A stretch of DNA of 64,000 nt from GCA-2683135 sp964507445 (lineage in GTDB: Bacteria; Planctomycetota; GCA-002687715). Below are positions 51,918 through 62,000 of this stretch, piece after piece (the first letter of the stretch is position 1; every line of letters starts with the position of its first letter). A program made the position numbers and the translations under genes. The stretch lies in NCBI GenBank assembly GCA_964507445.1, contig CAZDQF010000006.1, positions 1 through 64,000 of the forward strand, read 5' to 3'. The notes beneath the pieces are model-generated. The model ran no database searches. It saw only the letters and a list, made by a program, of their open reading frames with translations, and was not told where the DNA came from.

Positions 51918-52880
51918 TCAAGCCTCCGCGGACCTGGAGTCCTCCGGAATCGGGGCCTCCTGCCCCTTCGCTCTGGCCAGCCGGGGAGATTGACTACGGG
52001 TCCCTCGCAAGACCATGAACGCACTCTTCAGCGCGTATCGCATCCCGACGCCGCAGTAGACCAGCCAGTTGACGAAGAACGGATACCTCTGGACCAGGTG
52101 CTTGCGATGGAACAGCACCATGGAGCGATGGAAGTGCCAGTTCATCCGGTGAGGGGCGCTGGCGCAGGACGCACCCTTGTGATGAACGACCTCCTGATCG
52201 CCAAGGTAGAAGATGCGCCAGTTGCGCCGCTTGAACCTCCAGCACCAGTCCAGGTCCTCACCGAACATGAAGAACTTCTCGTCCAACATTCCGACGTCTT
52301 CGAGCGCTTCACGCCGCAGCATCATGAAGGCGCCGACTACGGAGTCCACCTCGTACCGGTCCTCCGGATCACGAAACGTCTGACGATATCGTCCGAGGAC
52401 CCGGCTGCGAGGGAACGCCTTGTCGAGTTGAAGGAAACGGGCCGCCGCAGCCAGCGGCGTCGGGAAGCCCCGTCGGCAGGCCTCGTCCAGGCGACCGTCC
52501 GGACGCACGACCCGCGGCCCCGCCACGCCCACCTCCGGGTTCTCATCAAGGAACGCCACCATGGGCTCGAGGGTGCGCTCCGGGATGCGGGTGTCCGGGT
52601 TCAGCAGGAGGATGTAGCGAGCCGACGTCTCACCGATGGCGCGGTTGTTGGCCTTCGCGAAGCCCTCGTTCGTGCTGTTGCGGATGAGGCGGACCTCCGG
52701 GAAGTCCCTGGCCACCATCTCCGGAGAACCGTCCACGCTGTCGTTGTCGACGACCACCACCTCTACCTGCAACGCGCCCGGCCCCTCCTGCAGACTGGAG
52801 AGACAGTCCTTGAGCAGGGGCGCGACGTTGTAGCTCGCCACGATGACCGCGAGATCCGCGGGTGCATCTGCCTGCCTCAT
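51918..52880 (-). CDS. Family 2 glycosyltransferase
   Basis: The 320-residue product starts at ATG 52880, overlapping the upstream glycosyltransferase by 4 nt (ATGA). It has the GT-A order: AVIVASYNVAPLLKDCL, VEVVVVDNDSVDGSPEMV, ILLLNPDTRIPERTL (the D-x-D region), GAFMMLRREALEDVGMLDE and FFMFGEDLDWCWRFKRR (catalytic Glu-Asp). This is the rhamnosyl-transferase-like branch (WbbL type). A C-terminal amphipathic tail (WLVYCGVGMRYALK) may touch the membrane. It transfers a sugar during glycan assembly and is likely to act with the paired gene. Confidence 0.88.
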   Translation of the reverse strand: MRQADAPADLAVIVASYNVAPLLKDCLSSLQEGPGALQVEVVVVDNDSVDGSPEMVARDFPEVRLIRNSTNEGFAKANNRAIGETSARYILLLNPDTRIPERTLEPMVAFLDENPEVGVAGPRVVRPDGRLDEACRRGFPTPLAAAARFLQLDKAFPRSRVLGRYRQTFRDPEDRYEVDSVVGAFMMLRREALEDVGMLDEKFFMFGEDLDWCWRFKRRNWRIFYLGDQEVVHHKGASCASAPHRMNWHFHRSMVLFHRKHLVQRYPFFVNWLVYCGVGMRYALKSAFMVLRGTRSQSPRLARAKGQEAPIPEDSRSAEA

Positions 52881-53776
52881 GGTCGCCGCACCTTGATCCT
52901 GCGCCTCCTCAACGTCTCGGGGATCCCAAGCATGACCCTCGGGTAGGCCAGCAGCGTACCCGGTTCCGTCAGCAAGAGCCGGCAGACCAGCAGCAGCTCC
53001 ACCGGCGCATAGAGTGCCATTCTGGCCACGAGACTCAAAGCCGACTCGTTCTTGACGATGGTCCACCAACGATTCCGGAGGCTGAAGACCCGGAGGCGAA
53101 GGGGGACCTGACGGCGCTGCTTCTCGCGCCACCCCCGCTCGTGATCCGCCGTGGCGCTGGGCAGGTATGAGATCCGAAAGCCCGCTCGCCTGACACGCCA
53201 GCCCAGGTCCACGTCCTCCTTGTAGGCGAAGTACCTCGTGTCCAGCACCTCACCGGCCCCGTCCCGGGCCGCCTCCAGGGCGGAACTACGGAACAGGGCG
53301 CAGGCCATGCAGGCGGCGTCCACGTCCTCCCGGCGCTGGAAGGCTCCGGCCTCCGGCCTCCCCATCCCCCGGTCCCGGGCGCGGCGCACCAAGCCGAGAG
53401 CGATGCCGGCGGAGTCCAGGGTGACGCCGTCCGGTCGCAGCAGCCGGAAGGCCACCGCGCCGACCTCCGGCTCCGCCTCCAACAAGACGAGGGCGGCCTT
53501 CAGGGAACCCTCGTGCAGGGTCGCGTCCGGGTTCAGGGTCAGGACGAACTCACCGGACGCGGCCTCCAGGCCTTCTTCGGCGGAGGCCGCGAAGCCGGGG
53601 TTCTCGGAGCGTCTGATCCTCCGAGACGGTTCCATGGGCAGCGTCGGGGCATCGCCGTGGACCCCGTTCTCCACGAGGATCAGCTCTGCTTGAGGGGCAT
53701 CACGCCGCAAGGCGGCCAGGCAAGTCTGAAGCCGGTGATCGTCACCGAGGGCGACGACTACCACTGACAGAGGCAT
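52877..53776 (-). CDS. Family 2 glycosyltransferase
   Basis: The 299-residue protein is a second GT-A family 2 enzyme. SVVVVALGDDHRLQTCLAA, LILVENGVHGDAPTL, FVLTLNPDATLHEGSL, CMACALFRSSALEAARDGAG and YFAYKEDVDLGWRVRR cover the nucleotide-binding strand, the donor site and the catalytic E-D pair. It overlaps the next transferase by 4 nt, so the two are translated together. They probably act in turn on one glycan. The second Asp of the D-x-D region is present (NPDAT). The acceptor is unknown. Confidence 0.86.
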   Translation of the reverse strand: MPLSVVVVALGDDHRLQTCLAALRRDAPQAELILVENGVHGDAPTLPMEPSRRIRRSENPGFAASAEEGLEAASGEFVLTLNPDATLHEGSLKAALVLLEAEPEVGAVAFRLLRPDGVTLDSAGIALGLVRRARDRGMGRPEAGAFQRREDVDAACMACALFRSSALEAARDGAGEVLDTRYFAYKEDVDLGWRVRRAGFRISYLPSATADHERGWREKQRRQVPLRLRVFSLRNRWWTIVKNESALSLVARMALYAPVELLLVCRLLLTEPGTLLAYPRVMLGIPETLRRRRIKVRRP

Positions 53777-53818
53777 GCTGGGCGTTGAAGTGGATTCGAT
53801 GGCAGGCTGCTCCGTTCC

Positions 53819-55381
53819 CTACGGGCTCGGATAGTACAACCAGCTATCTGCTTGCGCGTTGGTCCCGGCGTCATTTCCGCCGGCCAGTATCACGCTCCCA
53901 TCCAGCAAACGGATCGCGCTGAGCCCTCCGCGAGGTGCGGGCAAGGAGACCGCTGCGGAGAGAGTGGTGCCGTCGTACACCCTCGCATCAGAGGTCGCAC
54001 CGGGCAGCACCTGGCTCCCCGTGACACCCCCGGCCACCAGGATGTCACCGTCCGCGAGGGGGACCACGGCCGGCGAGGAGACGGCGGAAGGGAGCGTCGG
54101 GCCCGGCGCCCAGGCGGCCCCGTCGAAGATCCATGACTCGTCCACGGAAGTCGCGGCGTTGTTCATGCTGATCGCGCCCCCCACCAGCCACACATCCCCG
54201 TTGGGCAGAGTGGCGATGCCGGGCACCGAGCGCCCCTGACCGGAAGGGAGAGCTGCCACCGCGCTGATGGCCCCCGTCGTCAGCGAGAACCGGTCGCAGG
54301 TCTCGGTCCAGACGGGAATGGTGAAGGTCACACCGAACACCAGGGTCGAGATGCCGGAGGTCAGGCCCGACACCAGGAGCACGTCTCCGTTCGCGAGTCC
54401 GATGGCGGAAGAGAGGAAGCGCGGAGCGGTCATGGAACCCGGCACCGCGGTCCACGTATCGGTCACCGGGTCGTAGATCTCAGCAGTGTCCTGGGAGGCG
54501 TTGAGGATCGCGGTGAAGTTGGTGGCGCTGGTCAACGTCAAGTTCGACGTCCCTCCGGCCACCAGCACCCTCCCGTCAGGCAGCCGCGTGGCCGTGTGCC
54601 CTGCGCGCACCGTCCCCATGGGCGCCGCGGGCGAGAACGCCCCCGAGATCGGATCGAACAGCTCGCATGACGCCGTCACGTTGCCGGCGGAGTCGAACAT
54701 GCCTCCGACCATGAGCACGCGGCCGTCGTCCAGGATGCTGGCTGTATGCAACACGCGGCTCAGTCCCATGGTCGGGCCGGGAGACCAGGTGCGGGTCGTG
54801 GGGTCGTAGAGCTCGGTGGAGTCCGACTGCACGGGAGAGAGCAGGGTCCCTGCTCCCCCGCCGGCCAGCAGGACACGTCCGTCCATCAACAGCGTGCTGG
54901 AGGACAGCCCCCGGGGAGCTCCCAGTGGCGAGACCGAGACGTAGCTGTCCGGAAGTTCGAAGTCGACGCGCAACGCCGGTGTGATCGCGACGCCGGATGG
55001 GGCCGCGGGGTCTCCGACACCGGCCTGCGCGAAGCCGACGAACGGCAGCAGGGCCGGATCGTTGGGGATCGGGATCGAGGTGGCCGCGCGGCCCTGGAAG
55101 TCGAGGGCTCCCTGAGCCAGCAGGGTCAGCGAGGGGTCCGAGAGGGACAGGCATGCCTGACCGACTCCCGGGATGACATTGGGCGCCCGGTTGGCGGCGA
55201 AGTAGTAGAGGAAGCCCTGTCCAGGAGCTCCCTGGATCGTCGTGGTCACGGTGCGCCCCAGGGTGAGCGGGTCGCAGGAGAGGGCTCCATTGGCGCCGTT
55301 GCCGCCGCACTGGGCGACGAGTCGAGCACCGGAGAACATCGCATAGGAGCACGCGACCAGGAGAATCGTCTGACGCATCAT
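53819..55381 (-). CDS. Secreted kelch-type beta-propeller protein
   Basis: The 520-residue product starts at ATG 55381 (two adjacent ATGs). A signal peptide (ILLVACSYAMFSGARLVAQ) is followed by the shared beta module at about residues 26-140 (PNDPALLPFVGFAQAGVGDP). Kelch-like blades follow, each with a Gly-Gly pair: LLMDGRVLLAGGGAGT, ILDDGRVLMVGGMFDSAG, RLPDGRVLVAGGTSN, GLANGDVLLVSGLTSG, LPNGDVWLVGGA and LADGDILVAGGVTGS, with T-E-L-Y-D-P turns. The order, module then propeller, matches the YVTN-like proteins at 220 and 10935. It is probably exported and acts in binding. No enzyme motif is visible. Confidence 0.82.
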   Translation of the reverse strand: MMRQTILLVACSYAMFSGARLVAQCGGNGANGALSCDPLTLGRTVTTTIQGAPGQGFLYYFAANRAPNVIPGVGQACLSLSDPSLTLLAQGALDFQGRAATSIPIPNDPALLPFVGFAQAGVGDPAAPSGVAITPALRVDFELPDSYVSVSPLGAPRGLSSSTLLMDGRVLLAGGGAGTLLSPVQSDSTELYDPTTRTWSPGPTMGLSRVLHTASILDDGRVLMVGGMFDSAGNVTASCELFDPISGAFSPAAPMGTVRAGHTATRLPDGRVLVAGGTSNLTLTSATNFTAILNASQDTAEIYDPVTDTWTAVPGSMTAPRFLSSAIGLANGDVLLVSGLTSGISTLVFGVTFTIPVWTETCDRFSLTTGAISAVAALPSGQGRSVPGIATLPNGDVWLVGGAISMNNAATSVDESWIFDGAAWAPGPTLPSAVSSPAVVPLADGDILVAGGVTGSQVLPGATSDARVYDGTTLSAAVSLPAPRGGLSAIRLLDGSVILAGGNDAGTNAQADSWLYYPSP

Positions 55382-55488
55382 CAACAGTCTCTGTCGGGTC
55401 AGGACGGGCAACCCGAGTGTACCAGTCGGGAGGGGGGCGATTCCTCCCTATTGCCCGGAGACGGGTGGGCGGCAGGAACTCGAGTCTC

Positions 55489-56478
55489 TCACAGCCAGCC
55501 GTGTTCTTCGTACCAGGCAGCGGTCTCCCGCGCCCCCTGCTCCAACCCGGTAGGGCCGACCGTCGGCAGCAGAGATCGAGCGGACTCCGTTGAGCAGACC
55601 CACCCCGGAGCCAGGACCTCCGGGAGCTTGGCGAGCGTGAGCAGCGGCGGTCGACGAGTGAACCGCTGAGCGCAGGACCCCATGAGCGCGATGAGCCTGG
55701 GCACCAGGTGCGGCACCCTCGGGAGCGGGGGTACTCTGCCGACGCCCCGACCGATGGTGGAGACCAGATCCCGGTAGCTGTAGTGCTGATCCTCCGCCAC
55801 GAACAGGGTGCGGCCGACCGCGTCCGGGACCGTCAGCAGCTCCACCAGATGCCGGGCCAGGTCAGGTCCGTAGACGAGGGAGTAGTGCTTGTCACGAAAG
55901 CCCACCACGGGCACCACACCGCGACGACATAGCCTGAAGATCGCCAGCATGTCCCGCTCCCGAGGCCCGTAGACGATGGGAGGGCGAACGATGGTCCAGG
56001 GCATGTCCGCCGCCGCATCTCGCAGGACCCGCTCCCCTTCGAGCTTGGACAAGCCGTACGGAGTGACCGGCTCACAAGGATCTGCCTCTCGCCGAGGTGC
56101 TTCCGGGGTGCCGGGGCCGGCCGCCGCGATGCTGGAGACCAGGACGAACCGGTCCAGCCCCGGGACCTCCGACCGACAGGCCTCCACGAGCCGGGCCACG
56201 CCTTCCGCGTTCACTTCCCGGAAGGTCTCGAGGCTACGAGCCCTGGTCAGCCCCCCCAGGTGGATCACGGCGTCCACCCCACGCACCGCGGCCCGCAACG
56301 CCGCCTCGTCCCTCAGATCCGCGGTTCTTGTCTCCGCGGCCCAGGGAGTCAAAGCCGACACATCTGAGCCCGCGCGCACCAGCGGACATGCGGTAAACCC
56401 CATGTCATCAAGGGATTTACAAGCATGCCAACCGATGAACCCGCTCGCCCCTGTGACCAGCACCTTCATCGAAGACAT
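55489..56478 (-). CDS. NAD-dependent epimerase/dehydratase family protein
   Basis: The 329-residue protein is an extended short-chain dehydrogenase: VLVTGASGFIGWHACKSL (NAD-binding G-x-x-G-x-x-G), VDAVIHLGGLTR, FVLVSSIAAAG and catalytic YGLSKLEGERVL (Y-x3-K). The start is ATG 56478 or ATG 56469; AGGAGG lies 2 and 11 nt before them. It is divergent from the alpha-oxoamine synthase gene. In bacterial ceramide clusters a protein of this family (CerR) reduces the keto-sphinganine intermediate. That function is inferred from position. A sugar epimerase or hydroxysteroid-type reductase remains possible. Confidence 0.82.
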   Translation of the reverse strand: MSSMKVLVTGASGFIGWHACKSLDDMGFTACPLVRAGSDVSALTPWAAETRTADLRDEAALRAAVRGVDAVIHLGGLTRARSLETFREVNAEGVARLVEACRSEVPGLDRFVLVSSIAAAGPGTPEAPRREADPCEPVTPYGLSKLEGERVLRDAAADMPWTIVRPPIVYGPRERDMLAIFRLCRRGVVPVVGFRDKHYSLVYGPDLARHLVELLTVPDAVGRTLFVAEDQHYSYRDLVSTIGRGVGRVPPLPRVPHLVPRLIALMGSCAQRFTRRPPLLTLAKLPEVLAPGWVCSTESARSLLPTVGPTGLEQGARETAAWYEEHGWL

Positions 56479-56551
56479 TGCCTCCTGATCAGGGCCTGAA
56501 CGCCCTCACATCCCGTGTTAAGAATCTGCGGACCATCGGCCAAGGTGCCCG

Positions 56552-56581
56552 TTGCGTGGGATCGAAATCTGCTGCTAAAGT
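56552..56581 (+). promoter_or_regulatory. Possible promoter of the alpha-oxoamine synthase gene
   Basis: TTGCGT (56552-56557) and TAAAGT (56576-56581) are separated by 18 nt and lie about 90 bp before the chosen start codon. The boxes match the sigma-70 consensus partly. Confidence 0.3.
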
Positions 56582-56671
56582 GATTCCGCTCATGGGCTTC
56601 CGTTGCTTGATGGGAGAATCCCGGGGCGGTCCCGGGACCAGATCGATCCCGGACTGAGGGAAGGAAAGCTC

Positions 56672-57895
56672 TTGGATCTGTTCGACAAGTGTCGGCGCTT
56701 CCAGCGCGCCCGGGAATTGATGCGCCGAGGGGTTTACCCCTACTTCCGGGCCATCGAGGAACACGACTGCACGTCCGCCAAGGTGGACGGCAGGCGGGTG
56801 GTCATGGTCGGGTCCAACAACTACCTGGGCCTCACGCACGACCCCCGCGTGGTCAAAGCCGCCCAGGAAGCCACGGAGCGCTACGGCACCTCGTGCACGG
56901 GATCGCGGTTCCTCAACGGGACCCTCGCGCTGCATGAGCAGTTGGAGCGACGCCTCGCCGATTTCATGCAGATGGAAGCGGCGGCCGTCTTCTCCACCGG
57001 CTTCATGGTCAACCTGGGGGTGCTGTCCTCCCTGGTGGGGAAGAGCGACGTCATCTTCTGCGACCGCGAGAACCACGCCTCGATCATTGACGGGGCGCGC
57101 CTCGCCTTCGGCCAGACCCGGAAGTTCCGCAACGGCGACATGGACGACCTGGACCGTCTGCTGAAGGACTGCCCGGAGAGCGCCGGCAAGCTCATCGTGG
57201 TGGACGGGGTGTTCTCCATGAACGGGAGCATCACGGACGTGCCCTCCGTGGTCAGGCTGGCTCGCAAGCACGGCGCCAGGGTGATGGTCGACGACGCCCA
57301 CGGCGTCGGAGTCCTCGGGGACAGCGGACGCGGGACCCTGGAGCACTTCGGCATGACAGGTGACCCGAACTGCGGCGTCGACCTGGTCATGGGCACGTTC
57401 TCCAAGTCCCTGGCCAGCATCGGCGGCTTCATCGCCGGCAGCGAGGAGGCGGTCCACTACATCAAGCACACGGCGCGGACCATGATCTTCTCCGCCAGCC
57501 CGACCCCGGCGAACACCGCCGCCGCCATGGCCGCCGTGGACGTCATCGAACAGGAGCCCTGGCGCATCGCCAAGCTGAAGCGCACCGTCAACCATGTGCG
57601 CACAAAGCTCGGCGAGATGGGCTATGACACCATGGGCAGCGAGACGCCCATCGTGCCGGTGCTGATCGGCTCGGACGCGGACACCTTCAGGTTCTGGAAG
57701 ATGCTGGACGAACGGGGCATCTTCGCCAACCCGGTGGTCTCTCCGGCCACGGCCCCGGGACAGGGTCTGATCCGAACGTCCTACATGGCCACCCACCGGG
57801 AAGACGAGATCGAGCGGGTGCTTGAGGTCTTCGCCGAGCTGGCTTCTTTGCGCGCGAACGCGGCGCCCGTGAAGACCAGCTCCGGCGCCCAGTGA
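56672..57895 (+). CDS. Alpha-oxoamine synthase (serine palmitoyltransferase-like)
   Basis: The 407-residue PLP enzyme starts at TTG 56672, 4 nt after GGAAGGAAA. This gives MDLFDKCRRF, the standard N-terminus of serine-palmitoyltransferase-like members, while a TTG further upstream would add unrelated codons. Key residues are His135 (CDRENHASII), Asp207 and His210 (MVDDAHGVGVLG) and the PLP Lys245 (GTFSKSLASIGGF). YGTSCTGSRFLNGT and SNNYLGL are family signatures. The enzyme condenses an acyl-CoA or acyl-ACP with an amino acid (serine for SPT). A GNAT-like gene follows after 7 bp, and an epimerase/reductase diverges upstream. This suggests sphingoid-base synthesis; glycine C-acetyltransferase or BioF activity is less likely. 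Confidence 0.87.
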   Translation: MDLFDKCRRFQRARELMRRGVYPYFRAIEEHDCTSAKVDGRRVVMVGSNNYLGLTHDPRVVKAAQEATERYGTSCTGSRFLNGTLALHEQLERRLADFMQMEAAAVFSTGFMVNLGVLSSLVGKSDVIFCDRENHASIIDGARLAFGQTRKFRNGDMDDLDRLLKDCPESAGKLIVVDGVFSMNGSITDVPSVVRLARKHGARVMVDDAHGVGVLGDSGRGTLEHFGMTGDPNCGVDLVMGTFSKSLASIGGFIAGSEEAVHYIKHTARTMIFSASPTPANTAAAMAAVDVIEQEPWRIAKLKRTVNHVRTKLGEMGYDTMGSETPIVPVLIGSDADTFRFWKMLDERGIFANPVVSPATAPGQGLIRTSYMATHREDEIERVLEVFAELASLRANAAPVKTSSGAQ

Positions 57896-57902
57896 CCCGA
57901 CC

Positions 57903-59033
57903 ATGACGAGCCCTGCGGTCCAGGTCACACCGGTCCGCACACGCCGAGATCGCCGTGAGTTCCGACTGCTGCCGCACCGGCTCTACGCGGACGATCCGCA
58001 CTGGGTTGCTCCGCCGAACTTGGACGTGTCCCGGTTGCTGAACCCGAAGCGCACTCACGCGTTCTTCGAGTGCGGGGATATCCAGTGGCTGCTGGCCCGA
58101 CGAGGCCAGACCGTGGTCGGTCGCGTCGCCGCGATCCAGAATCACGCCCACAACAAGCACCACGACGACAGGACCGGGTTCTTCGGGTTCTTCGAGTCAG
58201 AGGACGACGAAGAGGTCTCCAGGGCGCTGTTCGACGCCGCCGGTGACTGGGCACGAGCCCGGGGGTTGGAGGCCCTCAGGGGGCCGACCTCCCCGTCCCT
58301 GAACTACGAGACGGGCTGCCTCGTGGATGGCGAGCCCGGGGCCCCGTTCCTGATGATGCCCCACAACCCTCCCTTCTATGGCCGGCTCATGGAGGGTCAG
58401 GGGTTCAGCAAGGTCATGGACCTCTATTCGTTCTACACCGACCGAGAAGGGCACAACATCGATCGATGGCGGAAGCTTGGGGCCAAGATCCTGGCCCGCA
58501 ACAACGCCACCCTGCGGCGCTTCGACACCAGCCGGTTCCGACAGGAGATTCAGCTGATCGTCGAGCTGTTCAACGACGCCTGGTCTCGCAATTGGGGATT
58601 CGTCCCCATGTCCAACAGCGAGATCGAGTCCATGGCCCGGGAACTCCGTCCGGTGTTCGCCCCCTGGCTCTGCTCCTTTCTCGTCCGCGACGGCGAGGTC
58701 ATCGGATTCTGGATGGGACTGCCCAACTACAACAGGGTCCTCATCAAGCTCGCAGGGCGGCTGCTGCCCTTCGGCGTACTCAAGCTCTTGCGTGCCAAAC
58801 GCCAGCTCAAGGAGATGCGCGTCCTGCTCATGGGGGTGCGCAAGGAGCACCAGCATCTCGGGCTCGACGCCGCGTTGTACGGCGACATCCTGGAGACCGG
58901 GCAACACGGGATAGAAGCGGCGGAGTGCGGCTGGGTCCTGGAGACCAACACTCCCATGATCAACACTCTGGAGCGCGCTGGGGGACGTCGGTGGCGGACC
59001 TACCGGCTGTACGACAAGCAGCTCACACCATGA
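57903..59033 (+). CDS. GNAT-like acyltransferase (possible ceramide N-acyltransferase)
   Basis: The 376-residue protein belongs to a long GNAT-like family: YADDPHWVAPPNLDVSRLLNP at the N-terminus, then VVGRVAAIQNHAHNKHH, GFFGFFESEDDEEVSRALFDA, LRGPTSPSLNYETGCLVDG and FLMMPHNPPFYGRLME. In the second half MRVLLMGVRKEHQHLGLDA is the acyl-CoA binding strand-turn-helix. Family members are often beside alpha-oxoamine synthase genes, as here (7-bp gap). Bacterial ceramide synthases described so far have a GNAT-type fold, so N-acylation of a sphingoid base is a reasonable inference. The catalytic identity is untested. The end overlaps the AddA-like gene by 11 bp on the opposite strand. Confidence 0.75.
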   Translation: MTSPAVQVTPVRTRRDRREFRLLPHRLYADDPHWVAPPNLDVSRLLNPKRTHAFFECGDIQWLLARRGQTVVGRVAAIQNHAHNKHHDDRTGFFGFFESEDDEEVSRALFDAAGDWARARGLEALRGPTSPSLNYETGCLVDGEPGAPFLMMPHNPPFYGRLMEGQGFSKVMDLYSFYTDREGHNIDRWRKLGAKILARNNATLRRFDTSRFRQEIQLIVELFNDAWSRNWGFVPMSNSEIESMARELRPVFAPWLCSFLVRDGEVIGFWMGLPNYNRVLIKLAGRLLPFGVLKLLRAKRQLKEMRVLLMGVRKEHQHLGLDAALYGDILETGQHGIEAAECGWVLETNTPMINTLERAGGRRWRTYRLYDKQLTP

Positions 59034-62000
59034 GGACCACGCCCTCGGCCCTCACTTCCGTCGCGGCCTCCACGGCGTCGCAGTAGCAGGAGACCTGGGC
59101 CAGCCACCTGTCGCGACTCTCCGCCTCGTCCGCCGAGGTCTTGAAGTCCACCACGATCCACCGCCGCGGGTCGTCGGGGTCCAGGAACACCAGGTCCGCC
59201 ACCCCCTCCACCACGGTCCCGTCATCCAGCACCCAGGCGAGGGCCGCCTCACGTCTCGAGTCCGGGCTCCTGGCCGCGGCCTCCATGATCGGGTGGGCGA
59301 GGGCCGCCAGGACCGCCTCCGTAGCCGCCGCCACCTCCTCCTCACTCGCGCCGAGCACCCGCCCGCGCCACCTCACCGTCCGGGCGACCAGGTCCGCGCC
59401 CGCCTCGGCCGCCACATACTCCAGGGCCTCATGCACGAGGGTCCCGAACCGACGACCTGCGGGACGGGCAGCACGGATCGCATCCGTGGATTGCACCAGG
59501 ACGCGGTCGGAGCTGAGCGAAGGGGACTCCGCGGCGAGCTGCGTCGGCGTCACCACGGTGACCGAAGGACGACCGCCGCGCTCCAACACCGCCGCACGCC
59601 GCGACCGCCACTCCTCGTACCGCTCCTTGCTGGCAGCCGCCTCACCGCTCCCGGAGTCGTCCGCCAGGACGGTCTGGTAGCGCAGGCCGGAGGCCCCGGA
59701 GACATCCAACTCCAACGCATACGGGTCCCACCAGACCACGCCGCTGCCTCCGACGCCCTCATGGGCCCCAGGCTGCACGGCGACGACGTCCGGTCTGGCC
59801 CTCGGCGGTCGTACCCGCACCGTATCAGCCCCAAACGGAGGACATCCAGGGGCCGGCGCGCCGTGCCTACGAGCGCTCTCGGGCGGAAACACCGCGGGGT
59901 CCAGGGGGGCGGTCCACCAGTCCGGCTCCGTCGCTGCGACATCGCCGATGGCAGGGATCACGAGCAGGTCCCGAGCCCGCGTGGCCGCCACATAGAGCAG
60001 ACGGTGGGCCTCCTCCTCGTCCCGACGCAGCACCTCTCCAGCGTTCTCCTCCAGCTCCACCGGGACACAGCCAGCGAGGGATTCGAAACACCGGCGGGAG
60101 TCGTTGTCGACCCAGCGATTGGGCTTGCGGCCGACGGCGTTGCACGTGGGATCGCACAGGATCACCACGGGGAACTCCAGCCCCTTGGCCTTGTGCACGG
60201 TCATGACACGGACCCCCTCGGTCCCGTCCTCCACCATGACCGCCTGGGGAGCCTGCCCCCGCTCGGCATCATCCAGGAGCTCCTCCATGAAGGCGCGAAA
60301 AGACGACAGGCCGGAGGCTTCCGCGCGACGAGCCAGTTCGACCATCCGCAAGACGTTACCGAGCACCTGCTCACCGCCGGCCCAGAAAGCGAACCCTGCG
60401 TGGGCTCGAGCCGCCTCCAGCAACTCCGTCACCGTGTCGACGAACGGCCGCCGGTTACGAGATCGGTGGAGTCGGGCCAGGATCTGCAACGGCGCCAGGA
60501 CCTCGGCCCACAGGCCGGTATCCGGAACATCCTCGATGGGGCGCAGCGGGTGGACGCTCCCGAACCGGTCCTTCCACGCCAGCAAGGCGTCGTCTCCGAC
60601 CGCGAACAGCGGGCCCCTCAGGGTCGCGTAGACCGCCAGCTCGTCGTCGGGCCATTCGACGGCGGTGGCGGCGTTCCGCATGGCGAGCACCTCCTCCCGC
60701 TCATGGAAGGCGCGACCGCCGGTCAGGACATGGGGGACGTCCCGGGCCTCCAGCGCCCGAGAGTAGGCGTCCGTGACCGGCACACCGAAGCTCTGAAGCC
60801 GTCGGAAAAGCAGACATACATGACGCGGCGCGACGGAGGTCAATTCTCTGGTGGCCGGGTCCGTAACCTGCCAGCCGCTCTCCGCCACCAACCACTTGAC
60901 GAACGCACCCACCGCTTCGGGGAATGACCTCTTCACCGGCCAGTCCTTGATCGCCCCCCAGTCGTTGTACGGATCGGGGACCGGCAGCGCGATCACCGCC
61001 GGTCGTGCGTCCACCGGCGAGCGCACCGGGTCCAGGGGCACGTAGTGGGCCTGACCGTCCCCGCGCATACGCGACGCGAACGCCACGTTGACGGCCTCCT
61101 GGATCCGCGGGTCGCTCCGAAAACTGGAGCTGAGCTCGACGAGCTCCGCACCGTCGGATAACAGGCGCCGCTTCAGGGCCTCATAGAGGACGACGTCCGC
61201 TCGCCTGAACCGGTAGATGGACTGCTTGGGGTCCCCCACGATGAACAGCTTGCCGGGGCGTACCCTCACATCCCGCGGATCGCTCACCGTCGGGTCGGAG
61301 GACGCCAGCAAGAGCAGGATGTCCGCCTGCAGCGGGTCCGTGTCCTGGAACTCGTCCACGAGCAGGTGGCTGATCCGCTGCTGCTGATCGCGGCGTACAT
61401 CCTGGTCCTCCATGAGCAACGCGTGAGTGCGGTGCAGGAGGTCGAAGAAATCGAGCACGCCAGCCCTCGCCTTGACCTGCTCGTAGCGCTCCACCACCGG
61501 ATGCAGCGCCTCCGCGAGACAGGGAGCCAGGTCCTGGCCACAGCTGGCCGTGACCACGTCCAGGTCCGTCTTCGCGCGTTCACGCAGGGCCAGGACCTCG
61601 GCCCTGGGAAGCCCGTCACCGAACCACCGGCCACGCCCCTTCCAGACCCAGTGGCGGCGGCGCGCGAAGGCTGACAACTCCGCCTCCAGCCCGTCGTAGT
61701 CGCGGTCACGGACGCTCTCCCGGTGAGCCAACTCAGCGCACCAGTGCCCGATCTCAGCGACGCTGCGAGCGAGGTAGTCATCCGGGTCCGACGCACGCTC
61801 GGACAGGGCCCCCACGACGCCCAGGCTGTCCATCACCCCGTCGATGGCCGCCTCGCGATCGAACGGATCACGGCGCCAACCTGTCTCGAAGTCACGCTGC
61901 TCAGCCAACCGCCAGGCCGCTGAACGCAGTTGGTCCCTCGGGCGATCCTGGCCCCACGTGCGACGACGCAACACGCGCCGGACACCCTCCGGAGGATCTC

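Noticed and set aside
56489..57940. A 483-codon reverse open frame opposite the alpha-oxoamine synthase gene
   Set aside because: The forward strand carries complete PLP-enzyme motifs; the reverse frame is a compositional shadow.
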